Assembly: GCA_030762175.1 (NCBI GenBank)
Contig: CM060833.1
Location: 68,885,501-68,949,500 of the forward strand
Length of the DNA: 64,000 nt
Reading direction: 5' to 3'
Source: Metallyticus violacea
Taxonomy: Eukaryota; Arthropoda; Insecta; Mantodea; Metallyticidae
The notes under the pieces: generated by a model
Told to the model about the DNA's origin: nothing
What the model saw: only the letters and a program-made list of their open reading frames with translations
Databases searched by the model: none
Program-made: the position numbers and the translations under genes
Shown: positions 33,604 to 46,745 of the stretch, in pieces
How the letters are laid out: the number at the start of each line of letters is the position of its first letter
Position numbering within the stretch: position 1 is the stretch's first letter

Positions 33604-35314
33604 GTAAGTGTCTATTACTAATTAATTAGTTACCTTAAATTCATGACTTTAAAATATAATAAATAATTGGTATTGTTAATGGCCATTTGCATTATTAATG
33701 CAGGTATTACCTGTTAATGTAACTTTATACCTGTGAAGAAAATCAATATTATTAATGAGATGAATATTAAAAAAATCACTGTTAAATTTATTGGCAAATA
33801 AATCATGTTTTCTGAACTTTTAACCCATGAGAGCTAGCATGTTTGTGTATTCATATATACTGAATATATTTATGTAGCTGCGAGAAGTAAATCAAGTATA
33901 TGAAAGGGAAGCAGCATTTATATTCATCAGTATCAAAATTAATAAGCAAAAATTTGCAATAATTTTTAGGCATGGTACTAAGTAGAAATTTCTGTCCTAA
34001 TGCTTAGATGTTGAAGTGAAAAACCTCATTTTTATCAGTATTCACCTTGTTTAACGATGACATTTTGAGTTATTCCATACAAATTGACAGAGAATATTCA
34101 TTCATAATTGTGAAAAAAGATATTTACATAACAGAATGTAAGTAAATCTGGTGAATTTATCAAATTGCTGATAAGATATTTGTTACAGTTACTGAAAATG
34201 TCTGAAGTACAGAAAATTGTTTCTTTTTGACATTAAAGTTGGAGCCAGGTTAAAGTTAAGAGTCTGCTGTTATTGAGTTCTGGTAGCCTCCTCTCTCTCT
34301 CTCCCTCTCCTTTCCTCTCTCTCCATCTCTCTCCCTCTCTCCCCCACACATGTAGACATACACACATTCAGGCAAACAGGGACAAGTTTGTTATTCAAGG
34401 TCAAGCAGTCCCTGCTAGGCAGCTGGCAACATTGGAAAAAGCAGCCATACATTTACAGATATAAATACATAGTTGTACCCCATCCAAAATATAAAAATTT
34501 GTGCAACATCAGATAAAAAAATACAACTATTTTCTGATAATGTAATATGCATAGCCATTGTACTCCATGAAAATTGGATGAAATTTTGCTTCTGTCATTG
34601 TTTTAGTTGCTCATATTGATTTCTGGTCATTTCTAAATACTTCTCTTATTTTTTGATATAGAAATGCTAATTTGTTTCACTGCCTTTTAAATAGAAGTAA
34701 AACATATGTTATTAATGTACAAAATGTATAACTACTCAGAAATGGTAAATGAAAACTTTTAGTCTATTTTAAATCATATCATATCAAAGTCTATTTTAAA
34801 TCATATCACATCTTACAAGGTGAAGTATGGCATAGCATGCTTAGCAAGAAATTCATTATCATTGTTTGGTATAGGTGCTATGTATGTAGTTATGCAGGTT
34901 ACTGGTATGAAATTATTCCATAATTTAAAGTTGAGTTTTGAAATAACCTTTCAGGCCATTCAGCAATATAATAAGTATAGGTCATTTTTATTTTGCAAAC
35001 AAAATTTAATCACTCTCATCATGGTTAATAGTAATTTTATTACATAATAAACCTTCCTTTGAAAAAAAGCCCTTTCCTTATATACTTAGCATTGACTGCA
35101 CTATAAAGTTTCTCTCTTCTCATTGCATGCATGAGCAGCTCATATTTTGTGCTTTCTAAATACTTTTTACAACAGCTGTGCTTGATTATTACTTTGCTTA
35201 TGCATTTATTTTAAATTTATTAAAAATATAAGTTTTGCTTTCCTCCATATAAGACAACATTGTGTATAACAAATATTTTAATAATTAATGGAAAAATATA
35301 TTTGTTGCCTAATG
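33604..35314. other. ZMYND8 intron, with CT-rich low complexity
   Basis: A CT-rich tract lies at 34289-34352, (CTCTCTCC)-like. No transposon recognised apart from the SINE and PLE end that follow. Confidence 0.55.
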
Positions 35315-35585
35315 GTCAGTCCTAGCAGTCTAGTGGTAACCTATTTGCCTCATAGACCAAAGGTTAATCCCAGCCCAATCCAGGTGTAAAACTCCTAAAG
35401 TATGACTTCCTTTGGAATGGAAAGCTGTGGGTCCGATATATTTAAGGTATGTAACAGAACCTCAAGCCTAACAGAAAAGGCCTCTGAGCATTGGCTGATT
35501 CACGCCCTGAATTGGATGAGATGCTAATGACCTGAGGTGTTAAAGAGCATCTGTAAATAAACCAAATTAAACAAATAAATAAATA
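35315..35585 (+). mobile_element. SINE type 1 (tRNA-derived)
   Basis: Head has GTCTAGTGGTAACC (box-A-like) and a decayed box B (AAGGTTAATCCC). Body has AAAGCTGTGGGTCC, AGGCCTCTGAGCA and GATGCTAATGACCTGAGG blocks shared with 60510-60770. The tail is (AAAT)n. Confidence 0.8.
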
Positions 35586-35589
35586 CAGT

Positions 35590-35760
35590 CGGTCCCCAGC
35601 TGAAGATGAGAGCGTGAAACATGTTCTGTTCGTAAGTACATTTAACCAGTTAGTGAAGTTTTAGTGTCACCTAATACTGACTCATTTGTATATGTAACAA
35701 ATTCACTGTTCCTAACTTCTTTTAAGATTACAAATAAAGTAAGTTGCCTAATGCCTTTGG
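35590..35760 (+). mobile_element. PLE pLTR fragment, directly after a SINE
   Basis: Begins at the (AAAT)n tail of the SINE and contains the ribozyme-like segment at 35600-35625, followed by AT-rich sequence. No coding part. The right limit is uncertain. Confidence 0.4.
35600..35625 (+). ncRNA. Hammerhead-like motif with shortened stem II
   Basis: CUGAAGA (35600-35606), GAAAC, AU and GUU are all present, and CAG/CUG can begin stem I. The stem II segment is only about nine bases and pairs poorly, so the copy is probably inactive. Confidence 0.45.
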
Positions 35761-35921
35761 GTGCTTGTATGTTCTAAATCCCTTTCTTAGTACTAATGCA
35801 AGTTTCCTTTTTTATAACCATTATAAATGAGAATCATACATGTTAATTGTATCCATTATTTATCCTAAGAAGGATTTGGAAAGACTTTCATGGCACTAAA
35901 TAAATTTGAATTGCCTTTTAG

Positions 35922-36414
35922 GGACTGCACACCGCCAGCAACAAAAGAAAAGGAGTCCACAAATGAGAAAATGTTGATTGCAACTTCTCAACCTTCCCCA
36001 GTGGTACAAGCAAGTGCAAACAGGAGTGGCATAAATGCAGTGAATACCCGTTCTACTCGCTCTCAAAATCCAGAATTTCTGGCAAGGCAACGAAACTTTC
36101 TCCATAAGGTTCATCTTGCATCACACACAAAAACAGAAGAGGACATGTTAGTGGATGATGATAATGAAAACAGTGCGACACAAGGATCTTTTCCTAGGAC
36201 AAGTGGATCTGTGCATTTGGAAGAAACTTCTGGGCAAGACTCCATAGCTAGGAGAAAACGTGAACGTAGTGCTAGTAATGGGAATATGTCCCCTACAAAT
36301 GTTCCTAGTGCTGCCAATGGTGCAGGAAACAGTAGTGGAAGCAATTCTCCTGCTCTTACACAGCAGCAGATAAAAAAACGGAGAACTACTCGAACAGATT
36401 CTTCTGGAGCACAG
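35922..36414 (+). CDS. ZMYND8: ZMYND8 orthologue, second coding exon (disordered linker with nuclear localisation signals)
   Basis: Encodes residues 112-276. Acceptor TTTTAG at 35916-35921, donor CAG|GTGAGT at 36414. The segment is disordered, rich in Ser, Asn, Thr and Pro. It holds two basic clusters, RRKRER at residues 222-227 and KKRR at 263-266, that read as nuclear localisation signals. FLARQRNFLHKVHLASH (about residues 163-179) is the only helical-looking part. The exon enters in the phase left by 33603 and leaves in phase 0. Sequence upstream of 35922 that is open in the same frame is intron. Vertebrate ZMYND8 also has a basic, Ser/Pro-rich segment before its PHD finger, but alignment is not evident. 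Confidence 0.85.
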
Positions 36415-38089
36415 GTGAGTTGAAAATAATTATTTATATGTACTTGTTCATTAATGTGTGTGAGTGCATGTGTGCACATATGTGAGAGGGAGATACAAGC
36501 ATAGTACATGCATGTAATGAAGACTGGTGAATGAAATGAACTATGTTTATGCAAACTAATTTGAATCTGATTATGGTGGCTGTTATCAATTGTTTATCTT
36601 CTCAGATTATTGGTCTGTCCTTCATGTAAAGTTTTAATTTAGCTTACTTTTGAGCACATATCTATTGGATGTGGAGCATATGATTTATCTTGACCACAGT
36701 GTTTAAGTGAAAGTCCTGCTATTTCTTGCATCTTTTGTTATATTTTTTTCCTCCAATTTAAGTATTCTTCCTCTCCTCTCCATTTTATGTTGCTTGAGAA
36801 AACCAAAATAACTTTAAAATACCTTCTATATTGTTTGTACAATTTCGTGATGCATTACTAATTTTAGAATTTAACCATCTGAATAAAACTGCTGATAGTT
36901 TTAATGAATGAACAAAATTTATTTTACTATAATCAGTTCTAAAGTTGGTGGACTTTCCTTCCTTTTCCAATTACTGATTCATTTAAAATATACCCTAGAG
37001 TTAGGACAATTAATGTATGCAAAATGGGACTATAAATTTCAAAAACATCTTGCTAAGGTCATTGTTGAGAAATGAATTTTTGAAAGATATTGTACTTCAA
37101 TTCTGTAGGAAATAAATAGCAAATGAATTATGCTAATATGCTTAATAAAATTATCTGAAATTAACTGTATGATAAATGTGCTACGAATGCCAGCATAAAC
37201 ACTGAACAGTACAGTTTATACTTTCATAAAGTGTCAATGTTATGCCAGTGAAAAGGCCTTTTCTATTTTTAGTTAATAAGAGTAATAAGCTTATAAAGTA
37301 TTTGTGTTAAACAATAGTCAGAACATATCTAGCATTTTGTATTTGTAATGCTCTCTTCAGCTTGAGCAGAAAATGTTCTCATTATATAGCTAGAAGCACA
37401 GTTGTTATCTTGTGTACTACTGTGTATCAGATGACTTGCCTTTGCTTACATTCAAGGGAGTGAAGTAAATGCAGCATATATTAACATGTGACCAGCTTGG
37501 CAGCCATCAATTCTTTTGACCTTGGAAGTTTAAGCTAAGATAACAACTGGATTCACAAAATGTTGCATATAATTGCGGCATATATGCAACTTTATGATGC
37601 TTCTCATTATTATTTTATTATTTTAATATATGTATGTTCTGATGCTAAATGCCCATTTCCTTACACTCTAGATTACTTATTTCAGAAAATGTGCATATTC
37701 AGATTAATTTCCAATTTCAATTTCCAATTTCAGATACTGACTGTTCAATTATTGATTTTTCAGTGTGTGTAAATAGCTTGTCACCTGCTCTAGGAAGATA
37801 CTCTGATCATGTTAGACCTTTTAATATTTTATTTCTGCTGTTTGAAAGATTATTAAAATTTATTATTGTATAAATTCCTTATTTTGTTTACATTTTAATG
37901 GTAATATAACATTTTGGAGTTTATTTTAAATTATTCCTTCAAGTATAGACATTTTTTGTTTGAAACTGTTTAATAGGTTTGTTGAATTTGTACCTATTTA
38001 GTAGGAAAAGTTAGAAACCAAGCTTCAGAAAAAAATATTCAGAAAGACACTAATAATAGAAACAGAACTAATATAAAAATGAAACAGAA

Positions 38090-38091
<2 letters not shown>

Positions 38092-38143
<52 letters not shown>
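38092..38143 (+). repeat. (AT)n microsatellite
   Basis: About 26 AT units. Confidence 0.98.
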
Positions 38144-38146
<3 letters not shown>

Positions 38147-39425
38147 CAAAGCTGGAAACAACTCCAGGAAATCTAGCAAAGAAACAACTGCTTTGCATTT
38201 TATTTAGGTGCATATCAACTTAAAATATATAATAAATCAAAAGAATGGCTGAAGTATGGGCAAAGAACACAAGCTTAAATGCATGGAGAGGTAACAGTGA
38301 TATGCAAAAATTCAATAATCTGGTAGGTCTGCATGAAAACAAAAAGTAAAAGATGTTGCATACTCCCAAATATTGTCATTAGACTATCTTTGAGAAAAAT
38401 TCAAGAACACAGTTACTCAGAAACTAGTCATATTTCATTTAATTATTATTTTAGGCAAATTGAAAAAGAAAGTGGGTTGATATTGTTATTAATCACTTTA
38501 TTCTCATACAATTTTATCAGGATTAATACCGGATATGGAAAATGTAAAGACATTTTAAAATGGTGTAACATAAAAAGCATATTTCTAAGTCTCTAAGAAC
38601 TTAGAAATAATTGCAGGCTATGTTTAATTGCATACAGAGATCTTTTGAAGGTTTCATTTACCGTAAAAAGCTGAATTTCAGCTTATACTTATGAATATCG
38701 TAATATAACATCAATATATACAAGCATTGTAACTGTATTTTCCATGACCTAACAGGATCAATTTACTGGGTTTTTCCCATGCTGTTGTGCAGAAGTTATT
38801 AACAATATCTATATTGATTAGATGAAAATGCCTAAGCTTGTTGATAAAATTAATGCAAGGTGGATATTTAAATAAAGAACTGCAACTCTACAGACTTTAC
38901 CTACAATATTGAAGTTCATAGTATAAAATGTGCTAAAACCAATGCAGTTAAAGTGACAATAAATAAAGAGGAAAAAAATATTGTAGATATAGGTGATTAT
39001 TTGCAAAAAGCAAGAGGGAAATGGTGAGGAAAGTACAAAAGCTGAGGGAGGAGAGCAATTCATATGATTGTAGAGCTAAATACATTTTTTAATGTTGAAA
39101 ATTAATGATCTGGTGATTAACAGTATAACAAGTTTTATATATATATGCACAAAGGCGTACCACATTTAAAGTGAGAAACACATAAAAACACTAAAAAACA
39201 CTGTTAGATGCACTGTAAGACGACGTGGAACACTGTTGAGATCACTGTAGTGGTTACTATATTTCGAGCAAGGATGGGCTCTTGATCGCATAGAAGGAGA
39301 ACAAGGACTTAAGTCTAGTATATCGTACGGCTTGTGTGCCTTCCTTACAGTCTGCTGAGTTGGCAGCCAGAGAAACCAACATAACAAAAAAAGTGAACTT
39401 TCAAGATGCATTTTTTTTCTCCCCT

Positions 39426-39489
39426 TTGTGTGTGTGTGTGTGTATGTATGTGTGTATATATATACACATACATACACACACACACACAA
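39426..39489. repeat. Palindromic TG/CA microsatellite
   Basis: A TG run passes through TATG and TATA steps into a CA run. The whole 64 bp is close to a perfect inverted repeat around a TATATATA centre. Confidence 0.9.
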
Positions 39490-40790
39490 TTGGAATTGCA
39501 GCATGTCAATAACAAGGATTCTAGGTTTAGCTTTACTTATAAGTTTAATCCCAAGTATTAGTAAATTATATTATATTTATAGATAGGATGAGCAGCAAGA
39601 AGGTGTAGGTCTTGTGCCTTCTGGTTAACTGAAGGCATTGGAGTCAGAGGAATATTAAACAAATTAATAGTTATTGTAGTTAGTGATTTTATTTTGTGTT
39701 TGGCATTGATTGATTTGTTTGTTGCAATTTTCACTCTGAGATAAATAAATGTGTTCATTCATAAGCTGATGAAAAAAAAAAAACCTTAGTTTCAATGAAG
39801 GTATCCATTAATTAAAGTTTATTTCATGAACTAAAATAGATTTCTATACCCAGGATATTTAGGTTCTAATCTACAGACTGTAGGAGATGAGATACAATAG
39901 AATATCTCATGAAAACTTAATTGTCTCTCAGTACATTTTCATTTCAAACAAAAAGCATTTGACAAAAGAGTGCCTATAGGGCCAAAGAATGGTTTGCATA
40001 TTTACTCCACTCAATACTATTGTGAGATAATTGTGATTTTTCCTAAAAATTGCACTATTTCTTTGTATTGTCATTTAAAATACTCTTTAGAAGTCTGTTA
40101 CTTGTGAAGTATTCTTTTAAGCATTGTATATATCATAAGGTAATCAGCTACTAAGCATGCTGCAAAACACTGTATAACAATGCTTTTCTGAAAATGGACT
40201 ATATATTTATTGACAAAAAAATGTTTCTTCGCAATTATCGGCTGCCATAATGGAGAAAGCATAGCAACGCATATGAATAAGTTTAGAAACCAGAAAAGTA
40301 AATTACAAAAAAAATTATGTGTATTGTTAGGTTTGCATCTTTGAACAAATAATTCTTGACTTGCAGCAAGAACTTAAACTCCTTTTTAAAATTCTATTTT
40401 AAAGATTGATAAATATAAATTAGAATTGAGAAAAATATGTAGTTTTATTATGGTATTCCATAAAATATCAAAAGTTGGGCTTCTCTAATGGTAGATTCAG
40501 ACATGTAAGTGATATATAAAAAATTGAAAAGCATAAGCATGTATAGGCATAAGTTAGAATGAATATCTGGCATTTATGAGTGCTCAGAATCTGTTATAAT
40601 CTTCATCCAAACTTAACCTGCATGCAGAATAAAGAAACTTTAATTATTAAAAATCAGAACCAGTAGAAAAGTTGCTACCTGAGTAAAAACAATATAAAGA
40701 GTAATCCTTACTCTTTGTATACTTTGCAGAATAATCTGTAAAGTCTTAATATTATATGAGCCCTCTCTAAAAATTATATTGTCATTTAAT

Positions 40791-40795
<5 letters not shown>

Positions 40796-40825
<30 letters not shown>
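40796..40825 (+). repeat. Poly(A) tract, 30 bp
   Basis: Uninterrupted A run. No retroposed sequence is recognised to its left. Confidence 0.95.
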
Positions 40826-40828
<3 letters not shown>

Positions 40829-41172
40829 CATAAAATAATGGTGCATTCGTTTACATTAAAGTATTTTCCTTAGGGTCTTAAATGATATGCCTTTCCACTT
40901 TTGAAATGGTCTTATGAAGTCCTATCAGCTGGCTTTTTCATTCCATTTACAGTCTGAAATCTCCAAAACTTCTTCCTTCTACAGTAAAAAGTTAGAAGCA
41001 AAAAATATGATCTCTAAGGGAACTGACCTACTAGGTGATATGGAGGCTGCTAAAATATTCTGCTAGATTTGAAGTATTCAAATGACTCTGGATAATATCT
41101 GAATGAAACTCATATAAATGATTCTGACTCACATTTGTCTGTTTACTAATTGAAAATGCAATACTTTCTCAG

Positions 41173-41384
41173 ATATTACCAGTCACTCCATCTGCTTCAC
41201 CTGTTACGGATATATCTGTGGACCGCTTTTGTTGGGTATGCCATAAGGATAGTGTAGCTATCAGCTGTGTGACCTGTCCAAGGGTATATCATCTTCGTTG
41301 TGTTCAGTTGGATGCAGCCCCTACTGTGGACTGGGTATGTCCTGAATGTTCCACCATTCTTCAAGCAGAAAATTTTGATACTAG
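41173..41384 (+). CDS. ZMYND8: ZMYND8 orthologue, PHD-finger exon
   Basis: Encodes residues 277-346 plus two bases. A complete C4-H-C3 PHD finger is present, with ligands C296, C299, C308, C311, H316, C319, C332 and C335. The motif RFCWVCHKD, then CPRVYHLRCV, then DWVCPEC is characteristic of ZMYND8. In vertebrate ZMYND8 the PHD packs with the bromodomain and PWWP into one reader of histone H3 and H4 tails (unmodified or methylated K4 with acetylated K14 in H3). Acceptor TTTCTCAG, donor ACTAG|GTAAGT. Phase joins to Arg347 in the next exon. ZMYND11, the paralogue, has a different finger (WYCFECH type), so ZMYND8 is preferred. Confidence 0.95.
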
Positions 41385-44300
41385 GTAAGTTCTGCCATAT
41401 ATTTTCCATACTTAGTTTCTTACAATACAGGTTGTAACAGTACTATGGCTTGATTTTAAATGGTGGCACATTAACAATGAAAAATAATTTGGAAGTTTTT
41501 TAATGGGAAGTGAGGAAAAAATTATAAATATCAGCACCCTGAATGACTGCTAGCAACCAACCACATTTTAATTAACATAGTTTGTACATAGTCACAAGGC
41601 TGTTAAAATGCTGAAATTTGTATACCCCAGCTGTAAATATATGCAGTGTGAAAAATATTAAGGCTGACTTTTTTAACTACAGATTTAATTTAATCATTGT
41701 ATACACTTTTAGAGTAATAGGTTGTTTGGACTATTTCTCACTGATATGGAAATAATAAGTCATATTAAATATAAATGTTGAAATTTTAATGAGAATGAAA
41801 ATTATGCACAAATATCACTTACTCAGGGATGTGCAGTGAGTCATAATGAAATTTAGCAATAAATGATTTAAATTCTTGCTGCAATGAGTACAAAGGAAAA
41901 AAAACTATTGTTTTTGAAGCACCTAATGGGTTTCACCCTTGAGATCTTGTGTTGAAATATTTGGATTCATTAATTAAGGTAATGGAAGACAATTAACTGA
42001 TAATTTTTTATGTAAGAGTAAAGAGATTCCTTTCTAAATATTTACCATTAGAAATAAAATGACAGGTTATATTTCTTAATATTTGTATAGGATAGGATTT
42101 TCTTTGTAAGAAAGTTGTTTAATGAAAAGAGACCATCCAATATAGTTGTTCCAAAACAACATAAAATATTAATAATAGGATATATTAAATGATTCACCAG
42201 ATTATCCCAAAAATTTGATGAAGGAATTTTGTTCTTTTCAATATATAGGTAATATGAGTACAAAATTTGCAGGGAAAAAGAGGAAGGAACAAGCAGAAAA
42301 ATAAGATAGGTGAAAGAGAACAAAGAAAAATTACTTTTCCTCTTTATTTAAATTTAAAAAGCCCCTCTGTCTATTGAAAAACACAAACATACTGTACATC
42401 ATCATCACAAATGCTGTTGGATGCTGTAGTATTGATTAAATTTCTCTCAGCCAACCGGTACATTTCTAGATCCCTCTGAGTTCTCAACTGTTTTATCTGC
42501 CAGCTGATTAAGCTTTTCATTACATTATTTTTTTCTTTGCTTCCCAAAACCAGCTTTCGGCCTCATTGTGTTAGTTTAGCCTGTTAATATTGTGGACCTC
42601 AAAGCATCCATTTATGAAACATTCTGGTTTATGACTCATCTCTAAAAGATGTCAATTATATTGTGACCCTAAGAGAGGTTGAATTACATAGCACTGTATA
42701 CTCCTTTTTATAGTTCAGTTGAAGAGTCACTTGTTCAGTAAAAGGAAATGCCATAGCAGACAAGCAGACACAGGAAAGCAAGCAGCTTGGTTGAATAGAA
42801 CAGCCTTCTCACTCTCCCTACTCTGTAACATATGTTCACTTACATACATTAGAAAGTTGAAAATAATCTCTCCCTGGTTTACAATATAACTTCTATAGGC
42901 TCCCTCATAAACTTCTGCTACATTACAATCAATAACTTTATGTAAAGTAAAGGAGAGGACATTTCCAGACATATAAGATACAGATGGTCCAATAAATATT
43001 TTAAATATATTGCATTTTATTCTCTGTAAACAGAGTATAAAATGAGTGGTGGTAAACTTATGTCTGTATGTACAGACTACTAGAGACAATCCAAGAGATA
43101 TGGAAAGTGAACTTTGTTAGCTTAAGCTTTTATCATAATAAGATGTAATTCATCTGTTCATCAGCATGTTACCATATACTTATGTTTAAAACCCATACCT
43201 GCCACTGACCTGTTATCTTTCAGTGGCAACCTTCCTGGTGCCTCACTGCTTAAATTAGATAAGGTGTAGTGTTTCATTTGTACTACCAGCAGTTTACAGA
43301 TATTTTTAGTTAATGTTGTTTTATGCTAACTTCTGCTAATGCCATCAAAAAATCAGCAAGAATGTATTTTTCAGGTGAATAGCCACCTAACACCAGGCAC
43401 TTAGGTTCACACATATTTTGTTTTAGAATTTAGAACTTGTAATGATCCATGGACTATATAAAGAAAATGGTTTAGAGGGGTTAGATATAGAAACAAATGG
43501 CATTCTATTTGTAGTCAATTGATATCATTATTCAATAAGGGAAATGAAAAGAGCATTAATAATTTTTCAATGCTTTATAAGTCTTTCCTTTTAAATTTAT
43601 TAAAAAATAATAATGTTGTAATACAGCAAAAAATGTATTGGAGCATGAAATTTTAAGAAAGTATGCTGGAACACAAAATATTTGAAAGCAGCATTTATCT
43701 TTGAATGTGTAACTAAATTCAATAACACTATAAATAGTTGTACAGACCTTTTATATTTGCATTATACAGATTTTGTATTGAGTATAAAATATATTATTTC
43801 TAGCACCCCTGAGAGAACAAAAATGTTTCCCATAAATTTAAAATATGAGCACCTTTTGACATTAGCATTGATGAGCTAAATTGATGTAATAAATGTTATG
43901 AAAAGAAAAAATGCCCATGGCACCACCAAAGTAGTATATTAGTGGTAACTAAAAGGGAAATATTTCTGATTGGTTTCATGATGAAGTGCCTACTGTTATA
44001 TGAATTGTTGTAAAATTGGTTGCTACCTACAGAGGTGCCAAACACACAGAGGAACAAATTTCGTTATCTTGTGTCTCAACATTAAAACAGAAAAACATAT
44101 AGCAGGTCATAGCATTAAACTTACAGAGGCAAGAAAAGAAAACGAGTGTATTTTTAACACATCATATGAAATCACAAGACATTATATAGTTATTTTGGTG
44201 CATATACTTGGACCCTTTATGAGCCTTATAAGCAAGAACACCTGAACCTTATCTCAGCTTTTTAACTTCATATTGATATCCTGATAAGATAGAGCAAAGG

Positions 44301-46660
44301 TACCAAATCTGTTATTGGTAGATATAATATTTTTTTTCTTTTTCTTTCCCATATGCTTCCAAAATGAATTATTTATTGTAAGCTCAGCTTCAAAAATAAA
44401 ACAGTTTTTCTTATCTTTTTAGGCTACAGCCTGAAGTGCTTTAAAATTAATATAAGCATGTTCATGCATTAATAAAAGTGCAGTTGTACATTGTGTTTAA
44501 TGTGACCTGTACAAATAAAATAAATTGAATGAAATGAATTAAGTTTTCATTTAAATGTAAATTCTGTTTTTATAATAATATTTAGAAGGAATTGAAATAT
44601 AATGTATATGTCTGTCAGTTATAAATTTTAATGATAATTTTAGGATAGAATTGCTAAGAGTAACAGTAAAGTTAAGAATAGATAAAAATAGTAGTAACAC
44701 TTAAGCATTTTTGTTTGCATTTAATAGTTTTTTAAGTTCTGTACAGTATTTAGTTTTGTGTAAGTCCATAAAAACAGTTGCACAGTGGGGCAAATATTTG
44801 TCTATTATTTGGGGACATGGCAGTAGAGTACTTGATTGATATAATAAAAGAATAAAAGAATGCCATATTAAACAATGAAAATGAAGTAATGAAGCTTTGA
44901 AATAAGCCATTGCACAGTCTTTTGGAAGAAGTTAGGCTTTCATTCTCTGTGTAGCCAGTCCATGTGACTCAGTTTACAAGGGGAGTGCAAACCAATCTTG
45001 ATGTGAAAGTTGTGCGACCAGTAATAAGTCTGTAAGCTCCATGATCCTGGTTGGCCTGGCTATTGAAATCCATGCTGTGTATGTTACTTCTACCAAGCTC
45101 AGTCAGGATCAATAGTTTAGCAATGCTGCTGCCCCACAGTCTACCATTACTACATACACAGCATCTCTTCTCCCCCTTCCCCTCAGCTGCAACCTTCACT
45201 CTTTCTCTGTCTCCCTCTCTATGTCTGCCGGCCTATCTCTTGCCAGCTCTCACAAGTGCAGAGTGGGGGGACACACCCACATATAATATTATTATTCAAT
45301 GCAAAAATGTTTGTTCCTTTTGTTAACTGTATTGAAAATTCATTGCAACAATTCATAGTTGTAATATTTTAGGAATGAAACAATGTTAATCTGAACCATT
45401 TTCCCTTATAAATGGCAATGATAACTAATTTTACACTTGCAAATAATTTGAATTTCATTTTTGTTAAATGGCAGTGATAATTAATTTTATACTTGCAAAT
45501 AATTTGAATTTCATTCTTGTTTTTCAAAGATTTTAATTTGTGGATATAATACTTAACATTCCATTTTCCTCTGAATGCAGAAAATTCAGGTTTAACAGTT
45601 ACAGAAAGAAAGGAACTTGAGCTATTTCATACAATTTCCTTAAAAATGCTTATTTTTCCTTCTACCAATGAACATTATGCTAGATAGTTTTAAACAGAAG
45701 GGAAATTTAGAAAGAAAGGAATGGTGTTACTACTGTGATAGAAGATCAAGTTCTTCAGAACTAGTACCTTTAAAGTACATATATACATATCCCACTCCCA
45801 AAAAAAAATTCCATTATGCAATTATTGCTCACCAAAAGAGACTGTGATATAGATTACCTTACATTACTTTAATTAGCATAATATGGGTTATAAATGCTAA
45901 TATATACTTTTCTGATTGCATGGATTGTAAATTTTCAGACACATTACTGTTAGGAGTCTCACATTAATTGTGATTTCTGATTAAGCCTGCAGTACTGATA
46001 GATTTACAATTAAACAACTGCTGTGTGAAGATGTGCCTGCAAACAAATAAATTTGAGCAGAGAATTAAGAAAAGCATCTATACTTGTGAATTTGATATCT
46101 GTTTGATACATTCCATTTTCAGTGTTTATTCATGTCAAAGGTCATTGAAACTATGAATTAAAATAGGTACACTTCAAAGTTAAATAATCAGTAGTTACTA
46201 TAATTACATTTTGAAGTATTTTTGCTGTTTTGAATGAAAAACATTTTAACTAGCATCTGAAGTTTCTGCATATAAACATTCCACAAAACTGTATTTGCAA
46301 TGTTATCATAACTATACAGATTGATTTTTTTATAAGCAATGAAGAATAGAATCTGTTAAAAGTAATGGATTCTCATTTATATACTATATTTGAGTACACA
46401 ATTATGGACATTTGTTAGAAAAATAAACTCTAGATTGATTTTAGTAATTTTTGGCCCTATATTATAATTGTAGTAAAAATAATCAAAACAGAAAACATGT
46501 GCTGCATTCTTAATTGAAAATAATCAGTGTATATGCCACATTGAATGAAAACAGTATATAACTTATGTATTTTAGTTTAGTAGTTCTGGAAAGAAAGTTA
46601 TTGGATAATTTTACATTTACATACTTGCAACCTTGTTATTAATGTTATCTTTCACTTTAG
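41385..46660. other. ZMYND8 intron
   Basis: 5.3 kb, AT-rich. A possible plus-strand non-LTR 3' tail lies near 44400-44545: ACCTGTACAAATAAAATAAA and then ATTGAATGAAATGAATT. A pyrimidine-rich stretch lies at 45160-45250. No gene. ORFs here, the longest 120 codons at 43089-42727, are unrecognised. Confidence 0.5.
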
Positions 46661-46745
46661 GTCAAGGGCAATGCGCCAACTAAGCTTGGAGCAGTTATGT
46701 ACCCTGCTCAAATTTGCTGTAGCAAGAATGAAGTCTACCACTGGG
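46661..46745 (+). CDS. ZMYND8: ZMYND8 orthologue, bromodomain first-helix exon
   Basis: Encodes the last base of codon 347 and residues 348-375: SRAMRQLSLEQLCTLLKFAV then ARMKSTTG. This corresponds to the linker helix and helix Z of the ZMYND8 bromodomain (SKAMTMLTIEQLSYLLKFA in human). Acceptor CACTTTAG, donor GGG|GTAAGT, phase 0. Only 85 bp, flanked by introns of 5.3 and 9.1 kb. Confidence 0.93.

Larger units (their letters stand above)
36415..41172. other. ZMYND8 intron, microsatellites only
   Basis: No transposon recognised. It contains three notable simple repeats, listed separately. Confidence 0.55.

Noticed and set aside
36111..36554. 147-codon minus-strand ORF
   Set aside because: Antisense shadow of the ZMYND8 exon 35922-36414.
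40796..40825. Poly(A) as the tail of a processed pseudogene
   Set aside because: No recognisable coding or UTR sequence precedes it, and no target-site duplication was seen.
42727..43089. 120-codon minus-strand ORF in a ZMYND8 intron
   Set aside because: No recognisable domain, no splice or promoter context, and composition follows the AT-rich background; a chance ORF is more likely.
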